A stretch of DNA of 64,000 nt from Actinomyces weissii (GTDB taxonomy: Bacteria; Actinomycetota; Actinomycetes; Actinomycetales; Actinomycetaceae). Location: NCBI RefSeq assembly GCF_016598775.1, contig NZ_CP066802.1, forward strand, positions 310,001 through 374,000, read 5' to 3'. This document shows positions 33,568 to 43,141 of the stretch, piece by piece (position 1 is the first letter of the stretch; every line of letters starts with the position of its first letter). The position numbers and the translations under genes are program-made. Below the pieces are notes generated by a model that searched no databases, had not been told where the DNA came from, and saw only the letters and a list, made by a program, of their open reading frames with translations.

Positions 33568-34481
33568 GCACCTCCAGCACCACCGCGACCACCCCTGCAA
33601 CGGGAGACAACATGCCCTCCTCCACCGCTATCGCCAAGCCCTCCGGCAGCCACAAGGCCGGGCAGAACATCCTGGTAGTACTGCTGGGTATTCTCTCGCT
33701 CATCTGGCTGGTGCCGCTGGCCTTCATCCTGCTCAACTCCTTCAAGGGCAGGCTCCACATCTCCAACAGCCCCTTCTCCTTGCCCACCGGAGACCTGTTC
33801 GCTGGCTTCACCAACTATTCCACCGGGCTGCAGCTCTCCGGCTTCGCCCGGGCCATCGGCTGGTCGCTGTTTATCACCATCGGTTCGGTGGCGGTGATTG
33901 TGTTCCTTACGGCGATGACGGCCTACTACATCACCCGGGTGAAGACCTGGTGGACCTCGGTGATCTACTACCTGTTCGCCTTCTCCATGATCGCCCCCTT
34001 CCAGCTGGTCATGTTCCCCACCTCCAAGGTGGCCGACCTGCTGGGCCTGGCGACCCCCTGGGGCATGATCGTGCTCTACCTGGGCTTTGGTGGAGCGCTG
34101 TCAGTGTTCCTCTTCGCGGGCTTCATCAAGTCGATCCCCCTGGAGATCGAGGAGGCCGCCTACATGGACGGCTGCTCGCCGCTGCAGACCTATTTCAAGG
34201 TGGTTATGCCGCTGCTCAAGCCCACCGCCGTGACCGTGGCCATCCTGAACACCATGTGGGTGTGGAACGACTACCTCCTGCCCTACCTGGTTATCGGTAA
34301 CGACGAGCGCTTCAAGACGATCCCGATCGTCATCCAGGCGCTTACCGGCTCCAACGGCAACAAGGACCTGGGTGCCCAGATGGCCATGCTGGTCCTGGCG
34401 ATCATCCCGATCGTGATCTTCTACCTGTTCAGCCAGAAGCACATCATCGAGGGTGTGGCGGCTGGCGCCGTGAAGGGCTGA
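33564..34481 (+). CDS. Sugar ABC transporter permease, second system (second subunit)
   Basis: A 305-residue MalG-type permease. The first span is near residues 35-55 (ILVVLLGILSLIWLVPLAFIL) and the EAA loop is EIEEAAYMDGCSPLQTYFKV. GTG at 33564 overlaps the previous stop; ATG at 33612 is an internal alternative that would remove a Ser/Thr-rich leader. Ends in the AAGAVKG tail. Confidence 0.92.
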   Translation: MSTSSTTATTPATGDNMPSSTAIAKPSGSHKAGQNILVVLLGILSLIWLVPLAFILLNSFKGRLHISNSPFSLPTGDLFAGFTNYSTGLQLSGFARAIGWSLFITIGSVAVIVFLTAMTAYYITRVKTWWTSVIYYLFAFSMIAPFQLVMFPTSKVADLLGLATPWGMIVLYLGFGGALSVFLFAGFIKSIPLEIEEAAYMDGCSPLQTYFKVVMPLLKPTAVTVAILNTMWVWNDYLLPYLVIGNDERFKTIPIVIQALTGSNGNKDLGAQMAMLVLAIIPIVIFYLFSQKHIIEGVAAGAVKG

Positions 34482-34497
34482 TGCCCGGATCCGCTGC

Positions 34498-34546
34498 GGA
34501 GGCTGCCCGCCGTGGTGCGTACGCGCGCGCCCGGCGGGCAGCCTCC
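34498..34546 (+). terminator. Hairpin terminator after the second ABC permeases
   Basis: A 15-bp perfect stem (34498-34512 with 34532-34546, arm GGAGGCTGCCCGCCG) with a 19-nt loop. It may only partly separate the DUF624 gene from the operon. Confidence 0.6.
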
Positions 34547-34588
34547 TGCGTACTGTCCTAGTCCCCGGAGCTGACGGAGAATCTGCCT

Positions 34589-35233
34589 ATGTCCCGACTG
34601 CTGAACCTGGAGTCGCCCTTCTACCGTGCCTACAGTGCCGCTGCCGACCTGGTGATCCTCAACGGACTGACCCTCCTGGGCTGCCTGCCGTTGGTGACGG
34701 CAGGGGCCTCGCTGACGGCCTGCGCCCGGGTGGTCTCCGGCATGGTACGGGAGGAGGAGGGCTACCTGCTGCGGACCTGGTGGAAGGTCTTCCGAGGGGC
34801 GCTGGCGCAGTCCCTGGGCTGGTGGCTGCCGGTGCTGGGCCTGGGGGCCCTGGGCCTGTGGGAGTCCCGGCTGCTGGGGACGACGTCGTCGGCGACGCTC
34901 GGGGGCGGCCTGACCGGCCTGCTGCTGGCGGGGCTGGTGGTGGTGCTGGGGGTGCTGGTGTGGCTGGTGCCGCTGACAGCAGACTTTGACAACACCTTGA
35001 GGGCGCACCTGGGCAACGCGGTGCGTCTGGCGGTGGGGCGGCTGGACCTGACCTGTGCCTGCCTGCTGGTGCTGGCCGCTCCTGCGGGGGTGTTCTGGCT
35101 GCTGCCGGTGGCCCGGACCGCAGCGGCCTGGTTCATGGTGATCCTGGGAGTGGCCTTCGCTGGCTACCTGATGGCCTTGCTGCAGCGCGGCGTCATGGCC
35201 CGGCTGCGGGGTGAGGCCGCCGCCTCCCGGTAG
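34589..35233 (+). CDS. DUF624 (YesL-like) membrane protein
   Basis: A 214-residue protein with about five membrane spans, matching the DUF624/YesL family that accompanies CUT1 sugar transporters in Firmicutes and Actinobacteria. The family-like N-terminus (LLNLESPFYRAYSAAADLVILNGLTLLG) and the paired RTWWKVFRGALAQS segment are visible. Biochemical role is unknown; placement after the permeases suggests a link to the second transporter. Confidence 0.82.
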   Translation: MSRLLNLESPFYRAYSAAADLVILNGLTLLGCLPLVTAGASLTACARVVSGMVREEEGYLLRTWWKVFRGALAQSLGWWLPVLGLGALGLWESRLLGTTSSATLGGGLTGLLLAGLVVVLGVLVWLVPLTADFDNTLRAHLGNAVRLAVGRLDLTCACLLVLAAPAGVFWLLPVARTAAAWFMVILGVAFAGYLMALLQRGVMARLRGEAAASR

Positions 35234-35286
35234 AGGAGCCCGAAGCAGGGTGCCGCGCAGGTGCTCGCGTGCAGGCCCTTAGACAG

Positions 35287-35320
35287 GCAGGTGCCCGGAA
35301 CAGACGAGCGGGGCACCTGC
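35287..35320. terminator. Hairpin between convergent genes
   Basis: A 10-bp stem (35287-35296 with 35311-35320, arm GCAGGTGCCC) with outer partial pairing, between the DUF624 gene and the AztD-like gene. Confidence 0.5.
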
Positions 35321-35414
35321 GTGCCTGAGACGTATCAATCAGGCTGAGCAGCCAAGTGCTGGGACCCAGGGGCCCTGCCCGAGCCGCTGTGGCTGAGACA
35401 GGACGCCAGGGTGG

Positions 35415-36809
35415 TCACTTGCCGTCGTGGTCGTGCTCGTGCCCGGCCTCGCCCTCGTGAGTGTGCTCGTGCTCGGCCTCGCCCTCGTGCGTGTGGTCGT
35501 GCCCGGCCTCGGCGTCGATCACCACCATCTCGTTAGGCACCACGCCCAGGTCAAAGCTGGAGAGCACCTTGCCCTCAGAGATCTGCACGATGTGCAGCTT
35601 CTTGGCGGTCGGGTCGGTCACGTAGGCGAAGTCCCCCGCGGTCTTGACGTTGGGGCCCGGCTCCTGCCACTTGGCGTTCTCAGTCCACGGGGTTACCAGG
35701 TCCACCTGCTTGGTCACTGAGGCGCTCGCCAGGTCGATGATGTTCAGCCTGCCGTCGTTGGTCAGCACCACGCCCTCGCCGTTGGCGCCCCGCCCGAAGG
35801 AGCGGAACCAGTAGGCAGAGCCCAGGTCCACCGTGGTCGTGGTGGCGTCGGCGGTGTTGATGACCCCGACCTTGGTGGGGTGCTCCGGGTCGCCGCCCTC
35901 AACCGGCTTGACGGTCTTGTAGTCCGTGAGCACGTAGGGGGAGCCAGGGTGTCCGAACTGGTTGCCGGAGCGCTGGTACTCCTCCGGCACGGACACCTTG
36001 TGGAACTGTCCGTCGCGGTAGACCACTGAGCCGTTGGTGCAGCCGAAGGAGGCCACGTCCTGGCCCTGGGCGGTGGCCTCACCGTGCACGCCGGGGCAGT
36101 CGGTGGTCTCCGTGGCCACGCTGCCGTCCGCCTTGCGCTCCTGGATAGTGTGGCGCTCCTCCTCCGTGCCGGAGGTGACCAGGGTGCTGCCGTTGGCCAG
36201 CGGTACCGCCACTCCGTGGTGCGGGGCCGAGGTCTTGATCTCCGTGAGCTCCTCAGCACTGAGCTGGCCGTCCTCCAGGGCCTCGACGTCGAAGCTGGTC
36301 ACGGTGCCGGTGCCGTCCGCGAACAGCGCCGTGCGGCCCGCGTTGGTGACGACGTGCCCGGCCTTGTCAGCGGCCACGGTGGAGCCGGTCAGCCTGGGGG
36401 TGGTCGTGTAGTAGTGGAAGTGGTCCCCGTGGGGCTGACGGATCAGGCCTAGGTCCAGGACCTCGAAGCCGGTGGCGGAGGTGACCAGGGCGTGCCGGCC
36501 GTCCCCGGCGGGGTTCAGCCGCAGGAAGCCCTCCTTCTTGAGGTCGGCCAGGGTCTTGCCGTCAGTGGTGTCCAGCACCAGGATCCCGCCCTCGTAGGCG
36601 ATGGCGACGCGTGGGTCCAGGTCCTTGACCTCCACCGGTGCCTCAGCGGCGGTTGGGCTGGCGTCGTCTGCTGCCGTCGTCGGTTCGGCGCCGTCACTGC
36701 CTCCGGTCGCGTCGGCGGAGGGGGCGGCGCTGCCGCAGGCGGCCAGGGTCAGGGCCAGGGCCGCCGAAGCGGGTAGGACGAGAGCGTGGAAGATCCGGTG
36801 TGTTCTCAT
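35415..36809 (-). CDS. AztD-like zinc-binding beta-propeller lipoprotein
   Basis: A 464-residue lipoprotein (lipobox ending at Cys25, TLAAC) with a Ser/Thr/Asp linker and a WD-type propeller. The His cluster HGDHFH (His127, His130, His132) and a later APHHGV match the metal sites of the zinc metallochaperone AztD. A very His/Glu/Asp-rich tail (last 35 residues, repeated HTHEGEA and HEHDHD) would bind further metal. The start at 36809 is next to a Fur/Zur-like box and shows no Shine-Dalgarno, so a leaderless message is likely; a TTG at 36845 is a weaker alternative. In AztD systems the protein delivers zinc to an AztABC transporter, but no such genes are in this window. Zinc specificity is inferred. 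Confidence 0.82.
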   Translation of the reverse strand: MRTHRIFHALVLPASAALALTLAACGSAAPSADATGGSDGAEPTTAADDASPTAAEAPVEVKDLDPRVAIAYEGGILVLDTTDGKTLADLKKEGFLRLNPAGDGRHALVTSATGFEVLDLGLIRQPHGDHFHYYTTTPRLTGSTVAADKAGHVVTNAGRTALFADGTGTVTSFDVEALEDGQLSAEELTEIKTSAPHHGVAVPLANGSTLVTSGTEEERHTIQERKADGSVATETTDCPGVHGEATAQGQDVASFGCTNGSVVYRDGQFHKVSVPEEYQRSGNQFGHPGSPYVLTDYKTVKPVEGGDPEHPTKVGVINTADATTTTVDLGSAYWFRSFGRGANGEGVVLTNDGRLNIIDLASASVTKQVDLVTPWTENAKWQEPGPNVKTAGDFAYVTDPTAKKLHIVQISEGKVLSSFDLGVVPNEMVVIDAEAGHDHTHEGEAEHEHTHEGEAGHEHDHDGK

Positions 36810-36817
36810 AAGTTTAA

Positions 36818-36832
36818 CGATAATGGTAATCA
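36818..36832 (-). promoter_or_regulatory. Fur/Zur-type box over the AztD-like promoter
   Basis: CGATAATGGTAATCA on the plus strand fits the 7-1-7 Fur-family pattern (TGATAAT-N-ATTATCA) at 11 of 14 arm positions. It is an AT-rich island in very GC-rich DNA, ending 9 bases before the ATG. Bound repressor would block the promoter, as expected for zinc-starvation control. Confidence 0.6.
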
Positions 36833-36900
36833 GTTGCGCTGGCAATCCTTTGACACATCCAGGGTGCTTCCGGGAAACCTTCTCCCGGGCGGATACCTAG

Positions 36901-38274
<1,374 letters not shown>

Positions 38275-38328
38275 GGTGAGGGTGTAGGAGGGGCGGAGGC
38301 CCGCACCCCCGAACCGTTCCAAGCAAGG

Positions 38329-38374
38329 GCTAGCGCCGTAGCCAGCCTGCAGAAGCAGGGGCTACGGCGCTAGC
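38329..38374. terminator. Bidirectional hairpin terminator between purA and the LppM-like locus
   Basis: A 15-bp perfect stem (38329-38343 with 38360-38374, arm GCTAGCGCCGTAGCC) with a 16-nt loop, placed between convergent genes. Confidence 0.7.
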
Positions 38375-38403
38375 GCCTGTGAGGCTGGGCTGGTCAGTGG
38401 CCG

Positions 38404-39348
38404 TTAGCTGTTGTTGCTACCGGGCGCTTGTCCGCCCTGCGGCTGGCCGTACCCCGGCTGCTGGTAGGGCTGGCCCGCCACGGGGGGCTGCGGGGTGCCC
38501 CCTGGATGCTGGTAGGGCTGGCTGGGCTGCTGGTAGGGCTGGCCCGCTACCGGAGGCTGCTGAGCCATACCCGGCTGCTGGTAGGCCTGCGGCTGACCGT
38601 AGGGGGTGCCCGTGAGCGGCTGGCCAGCGCCGTATCCAGGCTGGGCCGGGAACTGCGTGCCCGGCTGGGGGAACGGCCCTGCGGGTGGGGTCTTCTTGCG
38701 CTTGGAGACCACCACGAGCACGATCACCAGGGCGGCGACGGCGATAAGTACGAATAGACCGATCAGTACCCAGAGCAGTACGTTGAAGGAGCCGTCACTG
38801 GCTTCCGCGCCGTACCCGCTCTCAGGAGGGTTGGTCCAGGTGGCCTTGTTTCCCTTGATGACGCCGCCGCCGCTCACCTTCTGCACCTTGCCGGGGAAGG
38901 TCACGGAGACTTTGATGTCGACGCTCATGGTGTCGTCGTCACCAAAGTTTGAGCCTGGGCCGGTCTCCTCCCGGAAGATGAACTTACCGTCCTCGTGCTT
39001 GAGGGTCATGCTTCCGCTGTTCAGCTCCTTCAAGGGAATGGCCTTGGCGCTGACCACGCAGGCGTTGCCGACGATCTCGACCTTTGCGTCGGTGACGCCG
39101 CTCGGGCTCGTCGATTTGATGTAGTCCTCCTCGCAGTAGAGGCTAGGAGCGTGCGCTGAGAACTCGGAGGATTAAGTCAGGTCGACGGTGTCGTTCTTGT
39201 GGACCACGAACTCCTCATGGATCGAGGCGGTGCCCATGATCTCCGCGGCGGCTTGGGGTGCGCTTCCCAGGGAGAGCCCCAGGGCCAGGGCAGGGAGTGT
39301 GGCAACTGCGGCGAGTCGCCGGATGGTGGAGCGGAAAGAGAACTTCAT
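38404..39348 (-). pseudogene. LppM-like membrane protein gene interrupted by an in-frame stop
   Basis: Reading from ATG 39348 gives a signal peptide (MKFSFRSTIRRLAAVATLPA...) and the first strand of an LppM-type domain (IMGTASIHEEFVVHKNDTVDLT), then TAA at 39174-39172. The same frame continues without another stop: SSEFSAHAPSLYCEEDYI..., a beta-rich domain ending TFPGKVQKVSGGGVIKG, one membrane span (VLLWVLIGLFVLIAVAALVIVLVVV), a KRKK stop-transfer and a Gln/Pro/Tyr/Gly repeat tail (about 75 residues). The order parallels the intact upstream paralogue at 39413-40258, including the Cys pair and the TFPG strand. It is therefore one gene broken by a single nonsense codon, or a sequencing error; translation restart at GTG 39057 would give a protein without a signal peptide. 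Confidence 0.75.
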
Positions 39349-39412
39349 GTGGCGAGTGTAACGGTGGTGCACAGTTGCGTCCCGCGTGTGGCGCTCTAGG
39401 TGTCCCGGTGAT

Positions 39413-40258
39413 TCAGGCCCGCGCGCCCCGGTGGCTCCGGCGTCCCCGGATAACGACGGCGCCCGTCACGAGCACGGCTGAGGCCAGCCCCACGGCGATC
39501 CAGTTCTTGAAGCGCTCCCAGAAGCTCAGCCCCGCACCTGCCTTCGCCAGACCGGCTGCCTGCACCCCGTCCGCCAGCACCTCCGGGTCGGTCCAGGTGA
39601 CGGTGCGGCCGTCCACCAGCCCGCCCCCGCCGTCGATCACCGCCCCCGGGAAGGTGATCTGCAGGTGCGTGCTGACCAGCTGAGCCAGGGAGCCGGTGGG
39701 TGCCTGGGCCTCGCCGCCCGCCGGAGGGGCTGGCGGGGTGGCGGGCTGCCCGCCGTCAGGAGCGGCACCAGGGGCCGCGCCGGGCGTGCCGCCAGTGGTG
39801 GGGGCGGGGCTCGGGGCCGGAGCGGTCAGCGGCGGCAGGGCGACCTTGAACAGGTCACCCTCTCGCACCACCAGTGGCTGTCCCCCCTCTGTGCCCGGCG
39901 TGCCGTTGGTCGCCGAGACCTCCGCCACCGGCACACCCGTGACCGTCACCTCGCAGCCAGAGCCCTCCGAACCCGTCAAGGGCCGGGCTGAGACCTGCGC
40001 CCCGCTCGAGCCGGTAATGCCCAGGGCCTCCGGGCTGGAGTAGGGGGAGCAGGCCTGCACGGCGTCGAAGACGGTCCCGGTGGTGTCCCGCATCTCGATG
40101 ACGGCGTCGAAGGTCCCGGAGGCCTTTATCTCCATGTCCATGCGCGCCGTGCAGCCTGACAGGGCTGCGGTGGTCGCCAGCAGGCCAGCCAGCAGTCGCA
40201 GACGGCCCGGGGTGCGGAGGAGGCGGGGGCTAGAGGCTGCGTCAAGGCGGAGGCTCAT
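39413..40258 (-). CDS. LppM-like lipoprotein with C-terminal membrane span
   Basis: A 281-residue protein resembling mycobacterial LppM. A signal peptide with lipobox ends at Cys36 (AALSGC), followed by the LppM-type domain (MDMEIKASGTFDAVIEMRD), whose later part (LVSTHLQITFPGAVIDGGGG) is separated by an Ala/Pro/Gly-rich insert of about 50 residues (140-190). A C-terminal span (WIAVGLASAVLVTGAVVI) and basic tail (RGRRSHRGARA) follow. Function of the family is poorly known; LppM is linked to phagocytosis and surface lipids in mycobacteria. Paralogue of the broken gene just downstream. Confidence 0.72.
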   Translation of the reverse strand: MSLRLDAASSPRLLRTPGRLRLLAGLLATTAALSGCTARMDMEIKASGTFDAVIEMRDTTGTVFDAVQACSPYSSPEALGITGSSGAQVSARPLTGSEGSGCEVTVTGVPVAEVSATNGTPGTEGGQPLVVREGDLFKVALPPLTAPAPSPAPTTGGTPGAAPGAAPDGGQPATPPAPPAGGEAQAPTGSLAQLVSTHLQITFPGAVIDGGGGLVDGRTVTWTDPEVLADGVQAAGLAKAGAGLSFWERFKNWIAVGLASAVLVTGAVVIRGRRSHRGARA

Positions 40259-40437
40259 ACCAGCACGCTACCTGGGGTGTGCGCAGGGACGGCAACGGCG
40301 GTAGGCGACGGCGGGCATGTGAGTAGGGCAACAACTGCCTACTGGGACCAAAGGGGAGTGCATCCAGGCGGCGAATGGGGGAGGATATAGGGCGACCGAA
40401 CAAGATTCGTCACCGAAGACCCAAGAAAGGGACTCAC

Positions 40438-42282
40438 ATGACCGTGACCGAGAAGGACGTCCGCGCTGCCGCGCCGGCCAACGCTCCTGAGGACGTCATC
40501 GCCTTCGCCACCCGCATCGCGGAGCTCGGCAAGCCCGAGAACGTCTACTTCTGCGACGGCTCCGAGGCTGAGTGGGACCGCCTGACCTCCGAGATGGTCG
40601 AGTCGGGCATGTTCACCCGCCTCAACCCCGAGAAGCGCCCCAACTCCTTCCTCGCCCGCTCGCTGCCCAGCGACGTCGCCCGCGTGGAGTCCCGCACCTT
40701 CATCTGCTCCGAGAAGGAGGAGGACGCCGGACCGACCAACCACTGGTACGACCCGGCCGAGATGAAGAAGATCCTCAACGAGAAGTTCGACGGCGCCTAC
40801 GCCGGGCGGACCATGTACGTGATCCCCTTCTCCATGGGTCCCCTGGGCGGCCCGATCTCCCAGCTGGGCATCGAGATCACCGACTCCCCCTACGTCGTGG
40901 TCAACATGCGCATCATGTCCCGCATGGGCTCCGCGGCCATGGACCTGATCAACGAGGGCAAGCCGTGGGTGCCTGCCGTCCACTCCGTGGGCGCGCCGCT
41001 GGCCCCCGGCCAGAAGGACACCACCTGGCCCTGCAACGAGGAGAAGTACATCACGCACTTCCCCGAGACCAACGAGATCTGGTCCTACGGCTCCGGCTAC
41101 GGCGGCAACGCGCTGCTGGGCAAGAAGTGCTTCGCCCTGCGCATCGCCTCCACCATGGCCAAGCGTGACGGCTGGATGGCTGAGCACATGCTCATCCTGC
41201 GCCTGACCGACGAGAAGTCCGGCAAGCAGTACCACGTCACCGCTGCCTTCCCCTCGGCCTGCGGCAAGACCAACCTGGCCATGCTCCAGCCGACCATCCC
41301 CGGCTACAAGGTCGAGACCATCGGTGACGACATCGCCTGGATGCGCCCCGGCCCCGACGGCACCCTGCGCGCCATCAACCCCGAGGCTGGTTTCTTCGGC
41401 GTTGCCCCCGGCACCTCCTACGACACCAACCCCATGGCCATGGACACCATGAAGGCCAACACCATCTTCACCAACGTCGCCCTGACCGACGACGGTGACG
41501 TGTGGTGGGAGGGTATCGACGCCCCGCTGCCCGAGCACCTGATCGACTGGCAGGGCAACGACTACACCCCCGCCGACGCCGAGGCTGGCAAGAAGGCCGC
41601 GCACCCCAACTCGCGCTTCACCACCCCCGCCTCGCAGTGCCCGATCATCTGCCCCGACTGGGAGGCTCCTGAGGGTGTGGCCATCGACGCCATCCTCTTC
41701 GGTGGCCGCCGCGCCTCCAACGTGCCGCTGGTCGCCGAGCAGTACGAGGCCGCCCACGGTGTGTTCATCGGCGCCTCCGTGGCCTCCGAGGTCACTGCCG
41801 CCGCCACCGACGTCAAGGCTGGCTCCCTGCGCCACGACCCCTTCGCCATGCTGCCCTTCTGCGGCTACCACATGGCCGACTACTGGGGCCACTGGCTGGA
41901 GATGCAGGAGAAGCTGGGCGACAAGTTCCCCAAGGTCTTCCAGGTCAACTGGTTCCGCAAGGACGAGAACGGCAAGTTCATGTGGCCCGGCTACGGCGAG
42001 AACTCCCGTGTGCTGGACTGGATCGTGCGCCGTACCGCTGGCCAGGTCGAGGCCATCGACGGTGTGACCGGCCGCTACCCCAAGCTCGAGGACTTCAACC
42101 TGGAGGGCCTGGACGTCGACGAGGCCACCTGGGCCAAGCTCTTCGAGATCGACCCCGAGGCCTGGGCCGCGGAGATGGACGACACCGAGGAGTACTTCAC
42201 CAAGTTCGGTGACAAGCTGCCCAAGCAGATCACCGAGCAGCTGGCCAAGTTCCGCGAGCGCATCGCCGCCGCCAAGGCCTGA
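40438..42282 (+). CDS. pckG: Phosphoenolpyruvate carboxykinase (GTP)
   Basis: A 614-residue enzyme converting oxaloacetate and GTP to phosphoenolpyruvate. The GTP-class signature [13 protein letters not shown] (Cys275, Lys277) contains the reactive Cys and P-loop Lys; [23 protein letters not shown] is a hallmark C-terminal block. The start at 40438 follows AGAAAGGG and matches the family length; an upstream in-frame extension to 40375 is unlikely. A hairpin terminator follows 17 bp after the stop. In an actinomycete it may also work anaplerotically under CO2-rich conditions. Confidence 0.98.
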   Translation: MTVTEKDVRAAAPANAPEDVIAFATRIAELGKPENVYFCDGSEAEWDRLTSEMVESGMFTRLNPEKRPNSFLARSLPSDVARVESRTFICSEKEEDAGPTNHWYDPAEMKKILNEKFDGAYAGRTMYVIPFSMGPLGGPISQLGIEITDSPYVVVNMRIMSRMGSAAMDLINEGKPWVPAVHSVGAPLAPGQKDTTWPCNEEKYITHFPETNEIWSYGSGYGGNALLGKKCFALRIASTMAKRDGWMAEHMLILRLTDEKSGKQYHVTAAFPSACGKTNLAMLQPTIPGYKVETIGDDIAWMRPGPDGTLRAINPEAGFFGVAPGTSYDTNPMAMDTMKANTIFTNVALTDDGDVWWEGIDAPLPEHLIDWQGNDYTPADAEAGKKAAHPNSRFTTPASQCPIICPDWEAPEGVAIDAILFGGRRASNVPLVAEQYEAAHGVFIGASVASEVTAAATDVKAGSLRHDPFAMLPFCGYHMADYWGHWLEMQEKLGDKFPKVFQVNWFRKDENGKFMWPGYGENSRVLDWIVRRTAGQVEAIDGVTGRYPKLEDFNLEGLDVDEATWAKLFEIDPEAWAAEMDDTEEYFTKFGDKLPKQITEQLAKFRERIAAAKA

Positions 42283-42298
42283 GCCTTAGCAGCGGGTG

Positions 42299-42327
42299 GC
42301 CCCCGGCCGGTTCGTCCGGCCGGGGGC
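42299..42327 (+). terminator. Hairpin terminator after pckG
   Basis: A 12-bp perfect stem (42299-42310 with 42316-42327, arm GCCCCCGGCCGG) with loop TTCGT. Confidence 0.75.
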
Positions 42328-43141
42328 TGCCTGTGTCTTGAGGGCGGTCCGCGTCCGGGGGCGGCAGCGGCTGCTGGTGCGGCGCAGGCTGTGCAGCGCC
42401 CCGACTGAGCCGGGCCTTGCAGCAGCTACGCCACTTGGAGGCTGGAGACCGGCTCGGCGTGCGGGGCCGCGCAGTGGCACGGACGGCCTGCGGTCTCTAC
42501 CCCCGTGCTGTACACGCTGCTGGCTGTCTGCACCAGTCCGGCTTACGGCGGCCTGGCTCCGCCTGCCCCAGCCTGCGGCGGCCTGACCGACCCTCAGGGG
42601 CATGGTGGTCCGCTGCTGGTATCCACAGGGCCGTTTGCGGGGGTAGCTCGCTGTGGTCTCGCTTGTGGAGAACTCTATTGACCGCCATGTAAATATGGCC
42701 GGATCGAGTCCGAAGTGATACAGGCTGAGGGGGCCCGTACCCCCGGGGGCCGGGACTGCCGCGGACCTGGTTTTCGGGCGCAACCGTCTGGCCGCCATCC
42801 AGGCAAGCGGATGCTTTAGGTTGGGATTTCAGCAAATTTCCATGATTCACGAGGGATGTGTTAATGCGCGGCCGCAGCCTCGTGACGAGGGATGGTGGCA
42901 TCGATCAAGCCTGTGAGCGGGCTCTGCGGGCTGTTCCCACAGCCTGAGTGGCGTCATCGCGTAAGTCTCCACACCTGTGCACAAGGCTGTGGATACGGTC
43001 TGTGGATAACTAGTGTCACAGGCTGCACGCAGCCCCAGCCGTACCTGGGCCAAGAAAGAGACCGCTCCGCAACCCACAGGGCTACGAAACGGTCTCATGA
43101 CGGTATCGACGACTGCTGGTCGCGTCGCCAGTCAGAAGCAG
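42328..43141. other. 814-bp gap without a convincing gene; DnaA-box-like sites
   Basis: No reading frame here looks like a protein gene. Parts (42655-42720, 42820-42870) are AT-richer than the surroundings. Sites matching the DnaA box are TTATCCACA (perfect, minus strand, 43001-43009) and GTATCCACA (one mismatch) at 42988-42996 (minus) and 42619-42627 (plus); a weaker TTGTGCACA is at 42976-42984 (minus). dnaA and dnaN are not nearby, so this is not an obvious replication origin. Confidence 0.5.

Noticed and set aside
42286..42798. A possible 170-residue protein on the minus strand after pckG
   Set aside because: It overlaps the pckG terminator, has no domain, and its composition is typical of chance frames.
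42619..43009. Chromosome replication origin
   Set aside because: Only three good DnaA boxes and no dnaA, dnaN, rpmH or parAB nearby.
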